Numbered from the stretch's first letter, positions 16,035-24,990 are shown. The stretch: 64,000 nucleotides of DNA from Acidimicrobiia bacterium (GCA_041676705.1 JBAYRL010000002.1:248001-312000); one strand, 5' to 3'. Notes: generated by a model not told the origin, from the letters alone. Numbers and translations: made by a program.

Positions 16035-17231
16035 ATGGCAGAGCAAAATGAAGCGGTCATCGTCGCCGCCACCCGAAGCCCGATTGGGCGAGCCAACAAA
16101 GGCTCACTAGTCACCAAACGAGCCGACGAAATGATGGGCGACATTTTGAACGCCGTCATGGAGAAGGTTCCGCAAATAAACAAAGAAGACGTTCAAGACG
16201 TCCTCATCGGTAACGTGGCCCAATCAGGTGAAACTGGTTTCAATATCGCCCGTACCGCCACCATTCTGGCTGGCTGGCCACACTCGGTGCCTGGCCATAC
16301 CATCCAACGTTTCTGCGCCTCATCGCTACAAGGAATTTCCGCGGCCGCCAACTCCATCAAAGTGGGCGAGGGCGACATATATGTGGCTGGCGGTGTAGAA
16401 AAAGCTTCCCGTCCTCCACAACCAGAAGGTGCCCCGAAACCTGCTGGCAGCGGCATTGGCCCAGGTGGTTTGAACCCACGCCTCTTGCCCGATAACGCTG
16501 ATGGCTTCCCATTCGTTTACATTCCAATGGGTCTCACGGCCGAAAACGTAGCTGAAAAATACGGTGTGAAGCGTGAAGACATGGACGCGTTCGCAGCTCT
16601 TTCGCAGCAGCGTGCCGTCGCCTCTCAGGAAAATGGCATTTTCGAATGGGAAATCAGCCCAATCACCCTTGATGATGGCACCGTGGCCTCGAAGGACGAT
16701 GGTCCTCGCCCCGGCACCACCAAAGAGAAACTGGCTGAGCTAAAGCCAGCGTTCAAAGAAGACGGCACTGTTACTGCCGGTAACGCTTGTCCGCTAAATG
16801 ATGGTGCCGCCGCGGTAGTTCTCACCAGCCGGGCCAAGGCCGACGAATTGGGTATCAAGCCTCTCGTTCGGGTGGTCGCCACCGCCTATTCTGGAAACAA
16901 CCCTGAAATCATGGGTGTAGCCCCAATTGATGCCATCTCCAAGCTGTTGAAGATGACCGGCATGTCGATCAAAGACATCAGCTTTGTCGAGCTAAACGAA
17001 GCCTTCGCAGCCCAGGTACTGCCCATTGTGGATGCCATTGGTATCGACATCGACAAGCAGCTCAACATCCACGGTGGTGCCATTGCACTAGGCCACCCCT
17101 TTGGTATGACCGGTGCCCGAATCATGACCACCTTGATCAATGACCTGATCACCGAAGACGGCCAATTCGGCATTGAAACCATGTGTGCCGCTGGCGGCAT
17201 GGCCATGGCTACTTTGGTAGAACGAATCTAA
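16035..17231 (+). CDS. Thiolase (acetyl-CoA acyltransferase)
   Basis: A 398-residue thiolase with all three catalytic elements: nucleophile Cys94 (RFCASSLQG), His354 (GGAIALGHPFGMTGAR) and Cys384 (MCAAGGMAMA). It carries out thiolytic cleavage of 3-ketoacyl-CoA or the reverse condensation. The start has AAGGGGA eight bases upstream. It is a single-gene unit closed by a textbook terminator, with a 276-base upstream gap that must hold its promoter. Whether it is degradative (FadA-like) or biosynthetic (AtoB-like) cannot be decided from sequence alone. Confidence 0.9.
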   Translation: MAEQNEAVIVAATRSPIGRANKGSLVTKRADEMMGDILNAVMEKVPQINKEDVQDVLIGNVAQSGETGFNIARTATILAGWPHSVPGHTIQRFCASSLQGISAAANSIKVGEGDIYVAGGVEKASRPPQPEGAPKPAGSGIGPGGLNPRLLPDNADGFPFVYIPMGLTAENVAEKYGVKREDMDAFAALSQQRAVASQENGIFEWEISPITLDDGTVASKDDGPRPGTTKEKLAELKPAFKEDGTVTAGNACPLNDGAAAVVLTSRAKADELGIKPLVRVVATAYSGNNPEIMGVAPIDAISKLLKMTGMSIKDISFVELNEAFAAQVLPIVDAIGIDIDKQLNIHGGAIALGHPFGMTGARIMTTLINDLITEDGQFGIETMCAAGGMAMATLVERI

Positions 17232-17255
17232 AAACCTGCGTTAAATAATTATCTT

Positions 17256-17288
17256 GTAGAGCCCTCCATCCGGGGGCTCTACTTTTTT
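17256..17288 (+). terminator. Rho-independent terminator of the thiolase gene
   Basis: GTAGAGCCC (17256-17264) pairs with GGGCTCTAC (17274-17282) and is followed at once by six T residues. The stem and T-run are in the correct order for the plus strand. Confidence 0.88.
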
Positions 17289-17305
17289 AAACGTTACTTC
17301 TAGCG

Positions 17306-18115
17306 CTATCTCGTGGCACGCCGTTCGCGCAGCAACGATTCCTGCACGATTGAGACCGCCAGATGGCCATCCGAGCTCCACATTGCTCCACGGGCCAAAC
17401 CTCTAGCCCCGTGTGCCGCCACGGCACCTAGTTCATAAAGCAGCCATTCATCGGCACGAGCTCGCCGATGAAACCACATGTTATGGTCCAAACTGGCCGT
17501 CATGAACTGTCCGTCCCAACGGTCTTCTTTTTCAATGGCGGTCATTGCAGCGGAAACCGGACCCGAATCAGACATATAGACCAAAGCGCAAGCATGAATC
17601 ACAGGGTCATCGGGCAATTCACCAACCGTTTTCACCCAACGGGCACGCAACACGTCGGCTGAAGCAGGCGAAGAAATTTCACGCTGTAAAAACGGGTGAT
17701 GGTGATGATGCCGACGGCTATCAGTTAGTTCTTCGGGGTTCGGTGTCTGACCAAGCGGGGATGGCAACTCAAAGTCGTAGCCCGGCTCGGTGGTGTGGAA
17801 TGAGGCGTCTAGGTTCAAAATTGCTTCGCCGTCTTGTAACGCCACAATGCGCCGCGTTGAAAATGATGCCCCATCACGAATGCGATCCACCAGATAGGTG
17901 ACAGGCACGCCGTAACGCCCCGGGCGCAAGAAATAACAGTGCAGCGAGTTCACCTCATGGTCAACATGAACCGTGTGGGCCGCTGAACGCAATGCCTGAG
18001 CAGCGATCTGACCTCCAAACAAACGACCTTCGCGGCTTTCGTGGCTTCGAGCCTGAAAGATGTCACGATCAATTCGGTCTAGTTCAAGTAGGTCAATCAG
18101 GCTAGGAGAAGACAT
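17306..18115 (-). CDS. tesB: Acyl-CoA thioesterase II
   Basis: Double-hotdog thioesterase of the TesB family, hydrolysing acyl-CoA to free acid and CoA. GRLFGGQIAAQAL near residue 30, LHCYFLRPG and the C-terminal SLDHNMWFHR and ARGLARGAMW are family blocks. The start is set at Met 18115 (MSSPSLIDLL), where similarity begins; the open frame upstream to 18229 runs into the divergent PAC2 gene. Only 20 bases separate the two divergent starts, so its transcript probably has a very short or no leader. Confidence 0.85.
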   Translation of the reverse strand: MSSPSLIDLLELDRIDRDIFQARSHESREGRLFGGQIAAQALRSAAHTVHVDHEVNSLHCYFLRPGRYGVPVTYLVDRIRDGASFSTRRIVALQDGEAILNLDASFHTTEPGYDFELPSPLGQTPNPEELTDSRRHHHHHPFLQREISSPASADVLRARWVKTVGELPDDPVIHACALVYMSDSGPVSAAMTAIEKEDRWDGQFMTASLDHNMWFHRRARADEWLLYELGAVAAHGARGLARGAMWSSDGHLAVSIVQESLLRERRATR

Positions 18116-18135
18116 AAGGGATACCGTAGGAGGAT

Positions 18136-18984
18136 ATGAGTGCACTCGTATGGCATGACCGTCCAAACCTAAGGCGACCGGTGTTGATTGCGGCCTTTGA
18201 GGGCTGGAGCGATGCTGGCGACGCAGCAAGCGGAGCGGTGCAGTATCTAATAGAACAATGGGATGCCAAGCTATTTGCCAGCATTGAAGGGGAAGATTAT
18301 TTCGACTTCACCGAGGTGAGACCCCGGATCCGTTTCGATGACGATGGTAATCGTGAAGTGGCTTGGCCCAAAAACGAGTTCTATGTTGCGCCTATTCCAG
18401 GGGTTGACCGCGACCTCGTAGTACTGAGTGGTAGCGAGCCCCAGCTACGTTGGAAAACGTTTTGCGGTCACATTGTTGAGGTGGCGAAATCGCTAGATAC
18501 CACCATGGCTTTAACTCTGGGGGCGTTGTTGGCTGAAGTACCCCACACCCGCCCAGTGGCGGTAATGGGTTCTAGCCAAGATGAAAGCTTGAGTGAAATG
18601 TATGCCCTCAAGCCGTCGGAATACGAAGGCCCAGCTGGCATAACGTCGGTACTTAACCTGCTACTTCACCAGGCCCACATTCCTACAGCAGCGCTTTGGG
18701 CGGCCGTGCCTTCTTACATTCCAGGAGCACCAGCACCTAAAGCCACGCTTTCATTGGTGGAAAAGGCGGTCTCAATGGTGGGTGCTTCCATCAAGACAAC
18801 CAATCTGGAGATCGCGGTAGCTTCCTATGAACGCCAGCTTGATGAACTGGTGAAAGACGATGACGAAACCGAAGAATATCTGCGGTCTTTAGAAGAGCGC
18901 TATGACAGCGACGACACGCCACTTAGTTCAACTTCGTTCATTGCCGAGGTGGAACAGTTCCTCCGCGAACACCCCCACGACTAA
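18136..18984 (+). CDS. PAC2 family protein
   Basis: A 282-residue protein of the PAC2 (proteasome assembly chaperone-like) family: it begins LVWHDRPNLRRPVLIAAFEGWSDAGDAA and has VVLSGSEPQLRW and YEGPAGITSVLNLLLHQA. Actinobacterial members have no proven function; the fold resembles nucleoside phosphorylases and the eukaryotic proteasome assembly factor. An AGGAGG site lies directly before the start. No proteasome genes are in the window. The C-terminus is acidic and probably helical. Confidence 0.85.
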   Translation: MSALVWHDRPNLRRPVLIAAFEGWSDAGDAASGAVQYLIEQWDAKLFASIEGEDYFDFTEVRPRIRFDDDGNREVAWPKNEFYVAPIPGVDRDLVVLSGSEPQLRWKTFCGHIVEVAKSLDTTMALTLGALLAEVPHTRPVAVMGSSQDESLSEMYALKPSEYEGPAGITSVLNLLLHQAHIPTAALWAAVPSYIPGAPAPKATLSLVEKAVSMVGASIKTTNLEIAVASYERQLDELVKDDDETEEYLRSLEERYDSDDTPLSSTSFIAEVEQFLREHPHD

Positions 18985-19035
18985 GAGCTCTAATCAGCCG
19001 GAGTGGTTTTCGAAGCTCAAGCCAGATGGATCCAG

Positions 19036-20373
19036 CTAGACGCGACCAGCTGCTACACGCGCCGCGGTCGCGATGGGCTCCCACACCGGCGAAAACGGCG
19101 GAGCGTAAGCCAAATCAAGCTCCATAACCTCAGCTACGGTCATTCTTGCCGTGAGAGCGGTGGCCACAATGTCGATACGCTTTCCAGCACCCTTACGACC
19201 CACGATCTGAGCTCCAAGCAAACGGCCACTGCCTCGTTCGGCCAACATCTTGATGGTCATGCTCTCATTGGTGGGGTAATAGTGAGCCAAGGTGTTCGTT
19301 TCCACCGTAACGGCCGCGTATTGGTACCCAGCTTCGGTGGCTTCGGCTTCGTTCAAGCCCGACCGGGCCACTTCTAAATCGCAAACCTTGGTGATGGCGG
19401 TACCCAAAACACCGGGGAAGGCGGCGTAGCCACCACCAATGTTGACGCCCGCTATTCGGCCTTGCTTGTTGGCTACCGTGCCAAGGGCAATATGCACTGG
19501 TCGTTCCATCACCTGGTGGAACGAGGTGGCGCAGTCGCCAGCCGACCACACACCGTCGGTCTTGGTACGCTGTTGACGATCAACAGCGATTGCCGATTTC
19601 GGACCCAGTTCAATTCCGGCTTCAGAAGCCAGCTTGGTGTTCGGTGCAACACCAATTCCTAACACGATCAAATCGGCTTTTATCGGACCATCGGGTGTTA
19701 ACACCGCGTTCTGTTCAAAACCTTCTACCGGCAGCCCAAGGCGCAGGTTAACGCCAACATCGCGCATGTAGGTAGCTACTAACTCGGCCATATCGGCATC
19801 GAGGGTCGACATGACTTGCGCGGCGGCGTCTACCACGGTCACCTTGGCCCCCCGCTCTAGGAAAGCTTCAGCCATTTCTAGTCCGATATAGCCTGCACCA
19901 ACTACTACCACATTGCGCAGATTTCCTGCCTCAGCTCGGTCAAAGAGAGCCGAAGCGTCGGCCAGGGTTTGCACGCTGTAAATGTTGTCGCCATTAATGC
20001 CGGGCAACGGCGGACGAATGGGTGCCGCTCCGGTGGCAATAACAAGCTCGTCATAGCCGAGCTCGAAGGTGCGTTCATGCTCATGGGAACGCACCTCAAC
20101 CACGCCTCGGTCGGTGTCGATGCTCATGGCTTCGTGTTCCATCCGCACGTCAATTCGTTGCTTGGTGCGGAACTCTTGTGGGGTGCGCGCCACCAAATCT
20201 TCAACGTCTGAAATGGCACCCGAAACGTGATATGGAATTCCGCAGGCCGCGTACGAAGTCCACCGCCCTTTTTCAAGGGCAATGATTTCGAGGTTGGGGT
20301 CTTGCCGACGAGCTTGGGAAGCTGCTGACATGCCTGCAGCGTCACCGCCAATGATTACTACACGCTTTGACAT
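19036..20373 (-). CDS. FAD-dependent NAD(P)-disulfide oxidoreductase, CoA-disulfide reductase/NADH oxidase type
   Basis: A 445-residue flavoprotein with FAD-binding VVIIGGDAAGMSAA at the N-terminus, NAD(P)-binding VVVGAGYIGLEMAEA near 160, and SAGDCATSF near 285. A single active-site Cys44 in SYAACGIPY matches the Cys of CoA-disulfide reductases and Nox enzymes (SYxxCGxPY), so it probably reduces CoA disulfide, persulfide or oxygen. The start is set at Met 20373 (MSKRVV); the upstream 16 codons overlap the divergent small gene's leader. It is convergent with the PAC2 gene. The exact substrate is undetermined. Confidence 0.86.
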   Translation of the reverse strand: MSKRVVIIGGDAAGMSAASQARRQDPNLEIIALEKGRWTSYAACGIPYHVSGAISDVEDLVARTPQEFRTKQRIDVRMEHEAMSIDTDRGVVEVRSHEHERTFELGYDELVIATGAAPIRPPLPGINGDNIYSVQTLADASALFDRAEAGNLRNVVVVGAGYIGLEMAEAFLERGAKVTVVDAAAQVMSTLDADMAELVATYMRDVGVNLRLGLPVEGFEQNAVLTPDGPIKADLIVLGIGVAPNTKLASEAGIELGPKSAIAVDRQQRTKTDGVWSAGDCATSFHQVMERPVHIALGTVANKQGRIAGVNIGGGYAAFPGVLGTAITKVCDLEVARSGLNEAEATEAGYQYAAVTVETNTLAHYYPTNESMTIKMLAERGSGRLLGAQIVGRKGAGKRIDIVATALTARMTVAEVMELDLAYAPPFSPVWEPIATAARVAAGRV

Positions 20374-20407
20374 GACTAATAGGGTACTCGGCCGCGAGAA
20401 TGGGTCT

Positions 20408-20593
20408 ATGGCTGTGCGCAAAGATTGCCGACATTATTCGCTTCGTACCTTGGCCAATGGTGAAGCGGTACAACGTTGTCGCCTGGGCAGCAACCAAACC
20501 GCGCCTTTTGCCTGCCCGGAAGACTGTTTGTTTTTCGAACGTCGTCCGATCACGGGGGCTGGCTGGCAGCGCTACTCTCCCGACTCGCTTTAG
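20408..20593 (+). CDS. Small four-cysteine protein
   Basis: A 61-residue protein with Cys7 (CRHY), Cys24 (RCRLG), Cys36 and Cys40 (CPEDCLFFE), a spacing that could hold zinc or an iron-sulfur cluster. I believe similar short proteins recur in related actinobacteria, but I know of no function. The start at 20408 is divergent from the flavoprotein with a 34-base gap, and the frame upstream overlaps that gene's coding strand and is not expected to be translated. Confidence 0.6.
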   Translation: MAVRKDCRHYSLRTLANGEAVQRCRLGSNQTAPFACPEDCLFFERRPITGAGWQRYSPDSL

Positions 20594-20745
20594 TCGGTTA
20601 AACCGCCCAAGCATCATCGCTTCCCACGGTCACCACCAGCCGTCGCTTCTCTGGCTCCGCATTGACACGCTATTACACCTCTTTATGTGGGTATGTCCCA
20701 ACTACCCACTAGTAACAGAAGGATCGCGGCGGTAGAATTAAAGGT

Positions 20746-20982
20746 ATGAGTGAATCAGAAACTCTTCTCGTGAAGGATTCACGAGGTCGCGTGACCATTG
20801 GCAATCTCAGCGATGCTGAGCGGTTCCTCGCCTACCAAGATTCAAGCGGCCGTATAATTCTCGAACCAGCGGTCGTGATGACCGCTACCGAAGCAAGGCT
20901 TCTTAGCGACCCTGAATTCGCGCGACGTATGGCGAAGGCCGCAACATCCCCCACCGAACCGCTCGACCTCAACGACCTCTAA
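20746..20982 (+). CDS. Putative antitoxin, AbrB/MazE-like N-terminus
   Basis: A 78-residue acidic protein. The first half (LLVKDSRGRVTIGNL, then DSSGRIILEP) has the paired Gly-Arg turns of SpoVT/AbrB-type swapped-hairpin DNA-binding domains; the second half (EARLLSDPEFARRMAKA) looks like a helical toxin-wrapping tail. It is preceded by AAAGG and followed three bases later by a 97-residue RelE/ParE-sized protein. The antitoxin role is inferred from size, order and fold hints. Confidence 0.55.
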   Translation: MSESETLLVKDSRGRVTIGNLSDAERFLAYQDSSGRIILEPAVVMTATEARLLSDPEFARRMAKAATSPTEPLDLNDL

Positions 20983-20985
20983 GTA

Positions 20986-21279
20986 GTGTTTGGGCTCCAA
21001 GCAACCGCGGCCGCACGTCACGCCCTGCGGTCTCTGCGGGACAGCAACGCTGAACTATTCAGCACCGTAGTGGAACGCCTTGAGGAAATTCGCCGTGGCG
21101 ACGGTCCGGAACACCGCTTAGGTCAGGCATTCCAAATCGACAATGTTGGGCTAGCCCGACTGCTTACTTTTTACGATTTTGAGGCTAGAGCGGATCTGGC
21201 AGTGGTCTGGCGACTCGACGATCAGGGCGAGCCACCCTCCATAATCTTGATTTCAGTTGAATATGTGTCCAATGCGTGA
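20986..21279 (+). CDS. Putative RelE/ParE-like toxin
   Basis: A 97-residue protein starting with GTG three bases after the preceding stop. Its layout of two N-terminal helices (ATAAARHALRSLRD, then STVVERLEEIRRGDG) followed by strands ending LARLLTFYDF, DLAVVWRLDD and SIILISVEYV matches RelE/ParE-fold mRNases and gyrase toxins. It is too divergent to name catalytic residues. The alternative is an unrelated conserved pair. Confidence 0.5.
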   Translation: MFGLQATAAARHALRSLRDSNAELFSTVVERLEEIRRGDGPEHRLGQAFQIDNVGLARLLTFYDFEARADLAVVWRLDDQGEPPSIILISVEYVSNA

Positions 21280-21381
21280 TCAACAGGTTTCTTTAGCGAG
21301 ATGCAACCAATTAGCCCACCGGCTCAGGTCGTCTCTATTAAATCCGTATGAAATATACATACCTGTGAGGGCCTGCGGAGC

Positions 21382-21867
21382 TTAGCTTCGGCGACGCTTT
21401 AGATGCACGAAGGCTTTAGCCGCGCCCCACGCCATGCCTAGCTCGTGCAGTTCAGGGGAAACATCGCCAAACGCGGCGGGGTTTAAATCGTAAAGGTCTT
21501 CGGGAAAGTTCCGTTCCGCGAACTCGTCGCGCATCACTGGTGGCACGCCCGCTTGGCTCAAAATTGCGGTCGGATATTTAACCGCACTGCGAAGCAGCGA
21601 TAACGGCGGCACTTGCTGCTGGTCAATATCAAGCGCTAACACTGCCTTTACCTGATTACCAGCTTGCTCTTGAGCCTCGGTTGCCGCCGCCCGCGCGGCT
21701 TGGGCCAACTCGGCCGGCAACACATCCTGTTTCGACCATGCCAAATATCGCGATTCAACACAGCCGATCACCCAGTCTGGGATAGCCGTGTAAATGGCGT
21801 TTCCCAGTTGCCGAGCGATGGCTGCTAGCTCCGCTTCATCGTCGCTTTGGTTAATCGAGCTAGACAT
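21382..21867 (-). CDS. Conserved hypothetical protein
   Basis: A 161-residue protein that is acidic at the N-terminus and basic at the C-terminal end (HLKRRRS). It is largely helical by composition, with no signal peptide, membrane segment or metal motif that I recognise. The region PPLSLLRSAVKYPTAILSQAGVPPVMRDEFAERNFPEDLYDL looks globular and conserved in style. It lies last in a minus-strand run after larE with a 78-base gap. Function unknown. Confidence 0.65.
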   Translation of the reverse strand: MSSSINQSDDEAELAAIARQLGNAIYTAIPDWVIGCVESRYLAWSKQDVLPAELAQAARAAATEAQEQAGNQVKAVLALDIDQQQVPPLSLLRSAVKYPTAILSQAGVPPVMRDEFAERNFPEDLYDLNPAAFGDVSPELHELGMAWGAAKAFVHLKRRRS

Positions 21868-21945
21868 GCTTGAAACCCCAGGATTCGAACTCCGCGGCTA
21901 ACCCCACTGGTAACGCTGGTTGGAACAACAACTTCAAACCTTGTG

Positions 21946-22800
21946 TTAGTTGCGGTCGAGAGTGGCCGAACCCGCAGAGGCCGTACCGACACCTGCCTTT
22001 TGCAGAGCTTGATTCAGATTGCCGGAACGCAGCCCAGCCAAGTCTAAGGTTACGTATTCGTAGCCTAGGTTGGTGAGAGCATCGACTATCTCTTGGTGGG
22101 CAGCGACCATGGCCAAAAATGCTTCAGCTGGTACTTCAATGCGGGCGGTGTCGTCGTAGTGCCGAACGCGAAGCTCGTCAAAGCCCATCCCCCGCAGCAC
22201 CCGCTCGGCTCGCTCCACCCGGCTAAGCACATTTACGCTGACCGCAGTTCCATACGGTATTCGCGACGCTAGACAAGCGGCCGCCGGTTTGTCCCAAGTG
22301 GGCAGGTTCAACAATTTCGAGGCTTCACGCACCATAGCTTTGGTAAAACCAGCTTCGGCCAGCGGAAACACTGCGCCAGCTTCTTTAGCAGCTTGTTGTC
22401 CGGGGCGATAGCTATCGGATAGGTCGTCGAGATTAACCCCAAGCGCAATGGTGCCATCGAGTCCGACCATGGGCTCTAGGGCCCTCATCAACGCGTCTTT
22501 ACACCAATAGCAACGCATCGAATCATTTAGCCGATAAGCAGCCTGTTCCATTTCATCGGTGAACACTTCCAGATATGAAATACCTAGCGATGAGGTGAAG
22601 CTGCGACAGCCGTCGCGTTCAAGCTCGGCCAACGAAGGCGACACCGCTGTGACAGCCGTGGCGCGTTCGGGGCCTAATACCTCATGAGCAACGGCGACCA
22701 ACAAGGCGGAATCTACGCCGCCAGAAAAGCCCACATAGAGCTTGTCGTAGCTGGCGAGGGCGGTTCGAAGGTTAGCTAAGGCTGTTTCTGCGGCAGACAT
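21946..22800 (-). CDS. larE: ATP-dependent sacrificial sulfur transferase LarE
   Basis: A PP-loop ATPase of the LarE family. SGGVDS at residues 26-31 is the ATP loop; RCYWCK (96-101) and KPAAACLASRIPYG follow. Cys176 falls at the same residue number as the sacrificial sulfur donor described in Lactobacillus plantarum LarE, which adds sulfur to the pyridinium dicarboxylate precursor of the nickel-pincer nucleotide. LarB, LarC and a LarA-type racemase are not in the window, so partners must be elsewhere or the protein serves another sulfur transfer. It is followed by the unknown 161-residue gene. Confidence 0.88.
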   Translation of the reverse strand: MSAAETALANLRTALASYDKLYVGFSGGVDSALLVAVAHEVLGPERATAVTAVSPSLAELERDGCRSFTSSLGISYLEVFTDEMEQAAYRLNDSMRCYWCKDALMRALEPMVGLDGTIALGVNLDDLSDSYRPGQQAAKEAGAVFPLAEAGFTKAMVREASKLLNLPTWDKPAAACLASRIPYGTAVSVNVLSRVERAERVLRGMGFDELRVRHYDDTARIEVPAEAFLAMVAAHQEIVDALTNLGYEYVTLDLAGLRSGNLNQALQKAGVGTASAGSATLDRN

Positions 22801-22848
22801 CGTGGCTATTCTGCCGCAGATTCAGTTAAATCACGCCTTAGGCGGCTT

Positions 22849-23592
22849 TTAACGGCTGGGCCGGGGCAGGCGTGCATGTTCAGGCTGAGGTGTGGTGAGC
22901 TGGTAATTATCACCACTCCAGGCCCAAACCAGTTCCACTTCCATATCGGGGCAACACTGTGCCACATCGTGACTGCTGTAGCCCGAAACCACAATTGTTA
23001 GTTCGCTTCCCGAAGCATTGGTGCGAAGCGGGGTCCAGTTATCGTTGTATTCGAGCAACGTAGCCGAGGGTGTAGCTTTGTCGGCCGCCTCGGCGTGTTC
23101 GTACACAAGCACGGCGCTAGGCGGGGAACCTGCGACAGCTTGGCAACTAACAGCCACTACAGCCACATTCTTGCCAGGGACTGGCTCCACATATGCAAGG
23201 GCCTCGCCCACGGTTTGCCCTCCGCAGTCAACCGGATAGTCCAGTGATCGCCAGTCAACCTCAGCCAGCGCAAACCCAGGTTGAGTTGCTGGTGGTTCTT
23301 CCTTGTCTCCAGGCTGTTCCACCTCGGTACTGTTCGGCTCGTCGTCTTCCGCAGCTTTAGTGGTGGTGCTTGCTAAGGACTCGGTGGTCGAGCTCTCGTG
23401 TTCGTTCGGTTCTTCGGTGGCCGCCGCATTACCAGCGGCGTCATCGGAGTTGTCACCGTCTCGCGTAAATATCAACGCTCCTGCAATTACCAACACCGCC
23501 ACTATCGCAGCCGACAAAGCCCACCGCGCTGGCGACATTTTTCCGCCCACTCCGCCAGCGGAGTCGTGGGACGTTTCATCCATCCTGCTCAT
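22849..23592 (-). CDS. Membrane-anchored extracytoplasmic protein
   Basis: A 247-residue protein with one N-terminal helix (about residues 24-43), an acidic Ser/Thr/Glu linker to about 110, and a C-terminal domain with a DCGGQ start and Cys pairs (VSCQAV, AQCCPDM) that could form disulfides. The end, VELVWAWSGDNYQL, faintly recalls LppP/LprE-type lipoproteins, but I would not assign it. GGGAG lies six bases before the ATG. It lies between the aminotransferase and larE in the same direction. Confidence 0.68.
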   Translation of the reverse strand: MSRMDETSHDSAGGVGGKMSPARWALSAAIVAVLVIAGALIFTRDGDNSDDAAGNAAATEEPNEHESSTTESLASTTTKAAEDDEPNSTEVEQPGDKEEPPATQPGFALAEVDWRSLDYPVDCGGQTVGEALAYVEPVPGKNVAVVAVSCQAVAGSPPSAVLVYEHAEAADKATPSATLLEYNDNWTPLRTNASGSELTIVVSGYSSHDVAQCCPDMEVELVWAWSGDNYQLTTPQPEHARLPRPSR

Positions 23593-23724
23593 GTTCGGCT
23601 CCCGTCGCTAAGGTGCTTGAAATTGTTGAAAGCAGCCGTGAGACGGAACACGTCTAAGCGGCTCCCATGCTGGACGCTTCCGTACGATGGCAGATGGCTA
23701 GACTGCCACTCGTGCAGCAACAGT

Positions 23725-24990
23725 TTAGACCAGGCGTTGTGAGGCAGCTTCGAGGGAATCGACCAGCACACTGACCATAGTGTCAATTTCTTCGTCGGTT
23801 ACGGTGAAAGCTGGCCCGAACATAATCGCATCGGGAGAGTGGGGCCCTGAATTGGCTGGGTAAATCCACACATTACGTCGCAAGGCTTCACCTACTACCC
23901 GTTGGTACAGCGCGGCACCCGGCGATGCGAACTCCACGCCCACCATCAACCCCAGGCTGCGAATTTCGCTAACTAGTTCATTGTTGCCCAAAGCCGCATC
24001 TAGGCGTGCATGCAACTTGTTGCCTTGGACAACAACCGCCTCGAGCAGATTCTCTGTATCGATAGTGCGCAACACCGCACTTGCCACAGCGCAGGCCACA
24101 TCTTGTGCCCCGTAGGTAAAGAACATGAGCGAATCACCATTTGCAGCGATCGGTGCCATCACCGCGTCGGTAGCAAACACCCCACCAATAGGTACGTAAC
24201 CGCCGCCTAAACCTTTTCCCCCTACCACAATGTCAGCCGGAATTTGCCAATGTTCTAGACCCATTCGGGTCCCGGTGCGTCCAAACCCGGTCATTACCTC
24301 ATCCAGCACCAACAACACCTGGTAGCGGTCACAGATTTCTCGTACTTCATCCCAATATTGTTGTGAGGCAATTAGAACGCCTGCCGAAGAACCAACCACC
24401 GGCTCGGCAAAAAATGCCGAAACGTTCTGTGGACCAAGCTCTAAAATCTTATCTTCAAGAGCTGCCGCATCGTTCCAAGGCACATGCCCCGAGGCTGGGA
24501 ACATTGTCTCGAATCCTCGCCGACGATCCTCATGCCCACCCAATCCTAAGGTGGCAATGGTGACACCGTGATACGAAGGAAAACGGCCAATTGCCAGGTG
24601 TTTGGACGTTCGACCGGCACTCAGATGATGTTGGCGAGCTAGCCGCAAGGCCGTTTCATTCGACTCGGAACCACCACTGGTGAAGCCACCGCGGGTAATT
24701 TCTTCGGGCATCCATTCGTCAACCACCTGGTGCAACAATTCCACGCGGGCCGTTGTCGCCCAGGGGGGCAAAACATAGGTGATTTGCTCCATTGCTCGGG
24801 CCGCGACGGCCGCTATTTCGCTACGGCCATATCCAATATTGGCCACCACCGCACCACCGCCAGCATCCAAAATTCTCCGGCCATCATCGGTTATCAAGTG
24901 ACGTCCGGTGGTTCGCACAATGTGAAGCGGTGATGGTCCAGGCACGAATGAATAGCGTTCGGTGCTCAATTCACGACCAGTATTTGCCAT
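23725..24990 (-). CDS. Class III PLP-dependent aminotransferase
   Basis: Omega/ornithine-type aminotransferase of 421 residues. Marks of the fold: TSGGSESNETALRLAR (phosphate cup), SYHGVTIATLG, LVLDEVMTGFGRTG (Asp to the PLP pyridine nitrogen), and VVGGKGLGGGYVPIG with the Schiff-base Lys. It transfers an amino group between an omega-amino compound or amino acid and a keto acid; specificity cannot be read directly. It is divergent from livK across a 158-base gap that may coregulate it with branched-chain amino acid uptake. Confidence 0.87.
   Translation of the reverse strand: MANTGRELSTERYSFVPGPSPLHIVRTTGRHLITDDGRRILDAGGGAVVANIGYGRSEIAAVAARAMEQITYVLPPWATTARVELLHQVVDEWMPEEITRGGFTSGGSESNETALRLARQHHLSAGRTSKHLAIGRFPSYHGVTIATLGLGGHEDRRRGFETMFPASGHVPWNDAAALEDKILELGPQNVSAFFAEPVVGSSAGVLIASQQYWDEVREICDRYQVLLVLDEVMTGFGRTGTRMGLEHWQIPADIVVGGKGLGGGYVPIGGVFATDAVMAPIAANGDSLMFFTYGAQDVACAVASAVLRTIDTENLLEAVVVQGNKLHARLDAALGNNELVSEIRSLGLMVGVEFASPGAALYQRVVGEALRRNVWIYPANSGPHSPDAIMFGPAFTVTDEEIDTMVSVLVDSLEAASQRLV

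Noticed and set aside
21868..21945. tRNA-like T-arm (GTTCGAATC on the minus strand) between larE and the hypothetical gene
   Set aside because: The bases flanking the loop do not form a T-stem (CGGAG against CCTGG) and no acceptor, D or anticodon arm can be built around it.
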